From Phytohabitans sp052068095 (GTDB taxonomy: Bacteria > Actinomycetota > Actinomycetes > Mycobacteriales > Micromonosporaceae), in contig NZ_JBQHDG010000036.1 of assembly GCF_052068095.1 (NCBI RefSeq), positions 14,095 to 78,094 on the forward strand: a stretch of DNA of 64,000 bases, written 5' to 3'. The translations under genes and the position numbers were made by a program. This document shows positions 59,757 to 64,000 of the stretch, in pieces. The notes under the pieces are model-generated. The model was given only the letters and a program-made list of their open reading frames with translations. It was not told the DNA's origin and did not search any database. Every line of letters starts with the position of its first letter. Position 1 is the stretch's first letter.

Positions 59757-61178
59757 CTACTCCAGGTAGAAGGTCGCGTCGGCGCGATCGGTCGCGGTGC
59801 TCACCGGCTGCGTATAGAGCAGGTTGGACGAGTGGCGGACGTAGCGGCCGGCGAAGTTCGCCGACTCCAACGACACCCCGGCGCCGTCGGCGAGCCCGGC
59901 CCGGCGGAAGAAGCTCGCGTCCGCGCGGAACGTGGCCGAGCCGTCGTTGCGTTCCACCCACACCTCGTGGTTGCGGTGCCGCAGGTAGTAGCCGGGGAAG
60001 TTGGTCGACTCCAGCGACACGGTGCCGCCGCCGTTGAGGCCGGTGACGATGCGGAACTGTGAGTCGGCGAGGTTGGTGACGTTCGCCTCGAGGCGCGCCC
60101 GGTAGTCCCAGTGCCGGATGTACCGGTCCGCGAAGTTGTACGAGCGCAGCCGCACCGGCGTGATCCCGTCGGCGACCGGGATGCCGAAGTTCGGCGTGCC
60201 GTCGGCGTTCCAGTAGAACTTCTGGAGGCGCGTGCGGCGGTTGGGGTCGTTGAGCGGGTCACCGCTGATGTCGCGGTAGCCGCGGTCGTGGTAGACGAGG
60301 ATGTCGCTCTGGCCGTCCTCCGAGACGGTGAAGGAGTTGTGCCCCGGGCCGTACTGGCTCGTGTTCGCGTTGCTGCGGAAGACCGGCTGCGCGCTCTTCG
60401 TCCACGACGACGGGTTCATGAGGTTGCTGGACGCCGAGGCGGTGAGCAGGCCCAGGCAGTAGTTGGCGTCGGTCGCGCTCGCCGAGAACGTCATGAACAC
60501 GCGGCCGTTGCGCTGGATGACGGCGGCCCCTTCGTTCACCCGGTGCCCGATCGTCTCCCACGAGTGCGTGGGCACGCTGATCCGCGCCGGTGTGGCCGAT
60601 ATGGTCCATGGGTTCGACATGGGCGCCAGGTAGAGGTTGGTGCCGCTGCCGACGGCCGGGTCGTTCTGCGCCCAGGCGAGATAACGCGTTCCATTGTGGA
60701 CGAAGGTGGTGGCGTCGAGCGAGAACGTGTTGAGCGGCGTCACGATCCGGCCACGCTCGGTCCACCCGCCGGTGAGTGGGTTGGCGGAAGCGTTCTCCAG
60801 CACGTACATCCGGATGGCCCAGACGTCGTCGCTGCGGCCGGCGGCGAAGTAGATGTACCACCGGCCGTTGATGTAGTGGATCTCCGGCGCCCAGATGTGC
60901 GCGGCCATCTCGCCGCTCGTGTGGCGGCGCCAGATGACGCTCTCGGGCGCGGAGGCGAGCCCCTGGAGCGTCGTGGCACGGCGCAGCACGATGCGGTCGT
61001 ACTCCGGTGCTGTGGCGGTCATGTAGTAGTAGCCGTCGGTGTGCTTCACGATGTGCGGGTCGGCCCGCTGCGCGACGAGCGAGTTGGTGTACTGCACGGC
61101 CGGCGCGGCGGCGGCGGGTGTGACGACGAGCATGCTCGCGGCTGTCAAGAGGACGGCGATCACGGCGACTCTGCGCAT
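59757..61178 (-). CDS. Secreted GH43 arabinanase/arabinofuranosidase with AbfB (CBM42) domain
   Basis: 473 residues from MRRVAVIAVLLTAASMLVV, with GGGAG upstream. Signal peptide to about 28. The GH43 five-blade propeller (about 30-330) shows QRADPHIVKHTDGYYYMTAT (catalytic base Asp), AHIWAPEIHYINGRWYIYFA (acid Glu region) and GPGHNSFTVSEDGQSDILVY. The C-terminal AbfB domain (about 335-472) has repeated SLESTNFPGYYLRH and SLESANFAGRYVRH units that bind arabinofuranose side chains. It follows the other GH43 gene by 11 bp, in one operon. Confidence 0.94.
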   Translation of the reverse strand: MRRVAVIAVLLTAASMLVVTPAAAAPAVQYTNSLVAQRADPHIVKHTDGYYYMTATAPEYDRIVLRRATTLQGLASAPESVIWRRHTSGEMAAHIWAPEIHYINGRWYIYFAAGRSDDVWAIRMYVLENASANPLTGGWTERGRIVTPLNTFSLDATTFVHNGTRYLAWAQNDPAVGSGTNLYLAPMSNPWTISATPARISVPTHSWETIGHRVNEGAAVIQRNGRVFMTFSASATDANYCLGLLTASASSNLMNPSSWTKSAQPVFRSNANTSQYGPGHNSFTVSEDGQSDILVYHDRGYRDISGDPLNDPNRRTRLQKFYWNADGTPNFGIPVADGITPVRLRSYNFADRYIRHWDYRARLEANVTNLADSQFRIVTGLNGGGTVSLESTNFPGYYLRHRNHEVWVERNDGSATFRADASFFRRAGLADGAGVSLESANFAGRYVRHSSNLLYTQPVSTATDRADATFYLE

Positions 61179-61189
61179 GGTTGTCTCCC

Positions 61190-62668
61190 TCATACCGGCT
61201 GGAGCTGCCACTGCTGGCAGTTGTTGTTGAGCCACGACCACAGGCGCACGTCGGCGCCGTCGCCGGTGCCGCAGTTGGCGACGTCGGCGACCTTGCCGGT
61301 GGCCTGGTTGGTGAGCCGCACCCAGCCGCCGGCGGCGCTCAGCACGAGCCGGTAGCGCTGGCACGTGTTGTCGAGCCACGACCATTGGCGGATGTCGGTG
61401 CCGTCGGCCGAGGCGCAGTTGGTCACGTCGGCCACCTTGCCGGTGCCCACGTTGACGAGCCGGCTCGTGTCGTCGGCCTGGTCTTCGAGGCGCCACCGCT
61501 GGTTGCTGCCACCGTTACACGTCCACTGCTGGATGTTGGCACCGTCCGCTGTGGACCCGCCGGCCACCTCCAGGCACTTGCCGCTGTTGCGGTTGACGAT
61601 GGTGTACGCGGTCGGCGTGGTCGCCGTCTCCCCCGCCGGCCCGTCCGCCGTGGTGCCGAGGCGCATGGGCGTGCCGAAGTTGGGGGTGCCGTCGGAGTTC
61701 CACGTGAACTTCTGCGCCCGCGTCGTGCGGTTGTTGTCGCAGCCGCCGCCGGAGGACGCGTTCGCGTGGTAGACGATCCAGTTTTCGGTGCCGTCCGGCG
61801 AGGTGAAGAAGCCGTTGTGGCCGGGCGCGTAGACGCTGTTGGCGTCGCTGCGCTGGAACACCGGGTTGGCGTTCTTCGTCCAGGACGAGGCGCTGAGCGG
61901 GTTGGTGCCGGTGAGCGTCAGCCGGCCGAGCTTGTAGTTGGGCCCCCAGCAGGCGCTCGCCGAGTACACGATGAACGTGCGCCCGTTGCGCTGCAACGGT
62001 TCCGGCCCTTCGTTCACGTTGCCCTCCTGCCGCTCCCAGGAAAGCGTGGGCGACGAGATGAGGCTGAAGGTGCCGCTGACCGTGTAGGGGTTGCTCATCG
62101 GCGCGATCACGAGGCTCTGCGTGCTGCCGCCGATGAAGCCGCTGCCCATCAGATAGAGCGATCCGTTGAGCTGGAGCACACTGGCGTCGATGAGCCAGCC
62201 GCCGGGGGTGAGGTTGGAGCCGGTGAGCATGTTCCGATACGTGTACGGCCCGAGGGGGTCGGAGCCGGCGCTCTCCAGCACATGCGTGCGCTGACTGTCG
62301 CAACAGGCCACACCGACCGCGCCGGCGGAGTAGTAGAGATACCACCGTCCATTGAGGAAGTGGATTTCCGGCGCCCAGAAGTTGGTGCCGCGCGACGACG
62401 TGGTGTCCTGCCAGATCTGCACGCTCGGCGCGGTGGCGAGCCCGGCGAGCGTCGGCGACTTGCGCATCGTGAGCGTGTTGGTGAACGAGGTGGTGACGAG
62501 GTAGTAGCTGCCGTTGTGGTATTGCAGCCAGGGGTCAGCGCCCTTCTGCGACTTGATCGGGTTGGTGTACGGCCGGCCGGGCGCCGCGTGCGCGGGCTGC
62601 GGCACGGCGGTGGTAAACACCGTGAGCAGCGCGGTCGCGGCGACGAGCCATGCCCAGGGGCGGGTCAT
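61190..62668 (-). CDS. Secreted GH43 enzyme with ricin-type (CBM13) domain
   Basis: 492 residues, ATG with AAGGAG six bases upstream. Signal peptide to about 28. The GH43 part (about 30-335) shows SQKGADPWLQYHNGSYYLVT, GTNFWAPEIHFLNGRWYLYY and YAPGHNGFFTSPDGTENWIV. The C-terminal beta-trefoil (about 345-492) has QQWTC, IRQWSWLDNTCQRYR and VRLWSWLNNNCQQWQ repeats. A LacI-type operator lies 30 bp before the start. With the next gene it should release arabinose from plant hemicellulose or arabinan outside the cell. Confidence 0.94.
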   Translation of the reverse strand: MTRPWAWLVAATALLTVFTTAVPQPAHAAPGRPYTNPIKSQKGADPWLQYHNGSYYLVTTSFTNTLTMRKSPTLAGLATAPSVQIWQDTTSSRGTNFWAPEIHFLNGRWYLYYSAGAVGVACCDSQRTHVLESAGSDPLGPYTYRNMLTGSNLTPGGWLIDASVLQLNGSLYLMGSGFIGGSTQSLVIAPMSNPYTVSGTFSLISSPTLSWERQEGNVNEGPEPLQRNGRTFIVYSASACWGPNYKLGRLTLTGTNPLSASSWTKNANPVFQRSDANSVYAPGHNGFFTSPDGTENWIVYHANASSGGGCDNNRTTRAQKFTWNSDGTPNFGTPMRLGTTADGPAGETATTPTAYTIVNRNSGKCLEVAGGSTADGANIQQWTCNGGSNQRWRLEDQADDTSRLVNVGTGKVADVTNCASADGTDIRQWSWLDNTCQRYRLVLSAAGGWVRLTNQATGKVADVANCGTGDGADVRLWSWLNNNCQQWQLQPV

Positions 62669-62697
62669 CGCGACTCCTTTTCATCGACGGTTACGGT

Positions 62698-62711
62698 TGT
62701 TAACGTTCACA
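62698..62711. promoter_or_regulatory. LacI-type operator upstream of the GH43 operon
   Basis: TGTTAACGTTCACA, 30 bp before the GH43 start, overlapping the stop codon of the LacI-like gene upstream. Confidence 0.85.
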
Positions 62712-63623
62712 CAACGGGCGCGCGGAGCTGTCCCGTTGCACCAGCGCCGGCGGGATGCGCGGGTGGTGCCCGATCCGCCGACCTTCAGCGATCTGCCGGA
62801 CCAGCAGGTCGATGCCGGCCCGGCCGAGCGCGGCGAGATCCTGCCGCACGGTGGTCAGCGGCGGCCGCAGAAACGGCGCCTCGGGGATGTCGCCGAACCC
62901 GACGACGCTCACCTCCTCGGGCACCGCGCGGCCGGCCAGGTGCAGCGCCCGCAACGCGCCGAGCGCCATCTGGTCGTTGGCACAGAAGATCGCCGTCACG
63001 CCGCGGTGGCCCCCGAGGTGGCGCACCGCCTCGTATCCGGACCGCACGCTCCAGTCGCCGGCCAGCACCATGCCGATCGGCGCCCCCGCCTCGCCCAGCG
63101 CGGCCCGCCAGCCGGCCACCCGCTCGCGCGCCTCCGGCCAGCCGGGCGGACCCGAGACGTGGTGGACGGTGTGGTGCCCGAGGTCGAGCAGGTGGCGGGT
63201 GACGGACGCCGCGCCCGCGACGTTGTCGAACCCGACCACCGGCACGCCCTCGGCCTCGCCCGCGCCGACGGCGACGAGCGGCACCTCCGCCGGGATCCGG
63301 CTCAGCGCGGCCAGCGCGGGATCGGTCGGCGCGACCGCGAGGACGCCGCCGACCTCCCGGCAGAGCAATGTCTCGACAGCGGAGGCGACCGAGTCCGCGT
63401 CGACCGAACGCGCGCTGACCGCCGTGAGCGGGTGGCCGGCGGCACGGGCGGCGCGGGCGATCGCGTAGACCGTCGAGGTGGGACCGGCGAGCGAGGTGTC
63501 GAAGGCGACCAGCCCCAGCGCGGGTGCGCGCTGGGCGGCCGGCCCGCGCGGCACGGTGCGGTGCGCCACACGAGCGGCGCCGGTCAGCACCGGCCTGTCG
63601 CGCAACCGCCGCGCACCGCGCAT
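62700..63623 (-). CDS. LacI-like protein lacking a recognisable HTH
   Basis: 307 residues from ATG 63623, which has GGAGGGAGGT five bases upstream, one of the strongest ribosome sites in the window. From about residue 35 it is a normal LacI-type sensor domain (ALGLVAFDTSLAGPTSTVYA, IFCANDQMALGALRALHLAG, VVGFGDIPEAPFLRPPLTTV). The first 34 residues (ARRLRDRPVLTGAARVAHRT) are basic and do not show the HTH helix-turn-helix or hinge of the family. No HTH was found in other frames upstream. It may be a DNA-binding-deficient sensor, or a relic after a deletion. It is strikingly similar in layout to the regulator at 56316. Confidence 0.85.
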   Translation of the reverse strand: MRGARRLRDRPVLTGAARVAHRTVPRGPAAQRAPALGLVAFDTSLAGPTSTVYAIARAARAAGHPLTAVSARSVDADSVASAVETLLCREVGGVLAVAPTDPALAALSRIPAEVPLVAVGAGEAEGVPVVGFDNVAGAASVTRHLLDLGHHTVHHVSGPPGWPEARERVAGWRAALGEAGAPIGMVLAGDWSVRSGYEAVRHLGGHRGVTAIFCANDQMALGALRALHLAGRAVPEEVSVVGFGDIPEAPFLRPPLTTVRQDLAALGRAGIDLLVRQIAEGRRIGHHPRIPPALVQRDSSARPLCER

Positions 63624-63653
63624 GGTGACCTCCCTCCGGCCCCGCGTCAGTGG

Positions 63654-63673
63654 CAGTGTTAGCGCTCACACTG
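63654..63673. promoter_or_regulatory. LacI-type operator upstream of the LacI-like gene
   Basis: CAGTGTTAGCGCTCACACTG, a 20-bp near-perfect palindrome with the core TGTTAGCGCTCACA, 31 bp before the LacI-like gene start. Confidence 0.88.
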
Positions 63674-63745
63674 ACGGTGTCAAGGGGTTGACTGGAGTCG
63701 ATCTGTTCGGCTACATACCGCGCACGTCACGATTGCGTGAAGCTC

Positions 63746-63774
63746 TTGACGCCGAGCAACGTGAGCGTTAACAC
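63746..63774 (+). promoter_or_regulatory. Putative promoter with overlapping LacI-type operator
   Basis: TTGACG (63746-63751), a 17-bp spacer and TAACAC (63769-63774) resemble a promoter for the transporter gene at 63860. The half-palindromic CGTGAGCGTTAACA (63760-63773) overlaps the -10, as expected for repression. Confidence 0.6.
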
Positions 63775-63825
63775 TCTCGCAAACACACTCGTGCCACCGC
63801 GGTAGCCCCGCAGCGGTCGCGGGGA

Positions 63826-63839
63826 TGTTAGCGCTAACA
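63826..63839. promoter_or_regulatory. Perfect LacI-type operator
   Basis: TGTTAGCGCTAACA is a perfect 14-bp palindrome, 20 bp before the sugar-binding lipoprotein start and downstream of the putative promoter. It is the best example of the locus operator. Confidence 0.92.
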
Positions 63840-63859
63840 GTGATGGCGAGGAGTGCGAG

Positions 63860-64000
63860 ATGCGCAGAAAAATATCGACGGTCCTGCTGGCCGCCGCACT
63901 GGCCGGCCCGCTAGCCGCCTGCGGTGGCGGCGATGACGGTGCCGGTTCTGGCAGCGGCTCGGACGATGGGAAGATCGTTCTCGGGTTTTCCCAGGTCGGT
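63860..64000 (+). CDS. Sugar ABC transporter substrate-binding lipoprotein (start only)
   Basis: ATG 63860 has GAGGAG six bases upstream; the first 47 codons lie in the window. It begins with a signal peptide and the lipobox LAAC (Cys near 20), then an acidic Gly/Ser linker and KIVLGFSQVG. GFSQVG is typical of the YtfQ-type (galactofuranose/arabinofuranose) binding proteins. With the arabinose operators in front, it is probably the binding protein for arabinose or arabino-oligosaccharides. The rest of the gene is beyond the window. Confidence 0.82.
   Translation, partial: MRRKISTVLLAAALAGPLAACGGGDDGAGSGSGSDDGKIVLGFSQVG

Overview
The window is high-GC actinobacterial chromosome. GTG starts are common, signal peptides are long and Ala-rich, there are MmpL and LexA/ChiZ-type genes, and secreted enzymes carry CBM2 modules. 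The gene content and the order of the core genes point to a filamentous actinomycete, most likely Micromonosporaceae; the family is an inference from gene style, not from a marker. No rRNA, tRNA, CRISPR array, integrase or intact insertion sequence was seen.

Region 1 (1-15 kb and 23-38 kb) is conserved actinobacterial backbone. In order it holds nrdJ-nrdR, an SOS-type LysM gene divergent from lexA, a membrane-anchored secreted protein, hflX, a malic enzyme, a lipoprotein, dapF-miaA-(Rv2728c-like) with ATGA overlaps, a DUF349 gene, miaB, a glutamate-type ABC importer (gluABCD), RNase Y, recX-recA and a DUF3046 gene. This resembles the Mycobacterium Rv2718c-Rv2738c neighbourhood. LexA boxes are visible at the LysM/lexA intergenic region and upstream of recA. 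Inserted in this backbone are a tetR/mmpL pair with a clear palindromic operator (15.8-18.8 kb), a secreted GH5 cellulase and a PL1 pectate lyase, each with CBM2 (19.1-22.3 kb), a BKACE-family gene, and an MFS plus acyl-CoA dehydrogenase pair.

Region 2 (38.6-50.1 kb) is the most unusual part. Nine co-directional, mostly overlapping genes encode a four-TM protein with a C-terminal nucleoside-phosphorylase-like domain, two coiled-coil proteins, a four-TM protein, a TM protein with an OmpA-like C-terminus, two FHA-ABC-ABC2 transporter half-proteins, a membrane-anchored PASTA protein and a lipoprotein zinc metallopeptidase. The organisation implies one envelope-associated system that I cannot match to a named pathway. 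A second phosphorylase-domain protein, fused to Clp_N-type repeats, lies at 54.5-56.2 kb. Between them are udgX, a MocR regulator, a flavin split-barrel/GNAT fusion and a LysE-type exporter.

Region 3 (56.3-64 kb) is an L-arabinose utilisation locus: a LacI regulator, araB, araD, two secreted GH43 enzymes (with AbfB and ricin-type domains), a second LacI-like protein without a recognisable HTH, and the start of a sugar-binding lipoprotein gene. Variants of one operator, TGTTANCGNTNACA, occur six times in this locus.

A family of dispersed intergenic repeats runs through the window. Module A (about 80 bp) often forms inverted pairs, module B is a 57-nt hairpin with an invariant 11-nt loop, module C (about 55 bp) is inserted at one exact point of A, and module D has two copies. 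They sit almost only in non-coding gaps, mainly between convergent genes or just after a stop codon.
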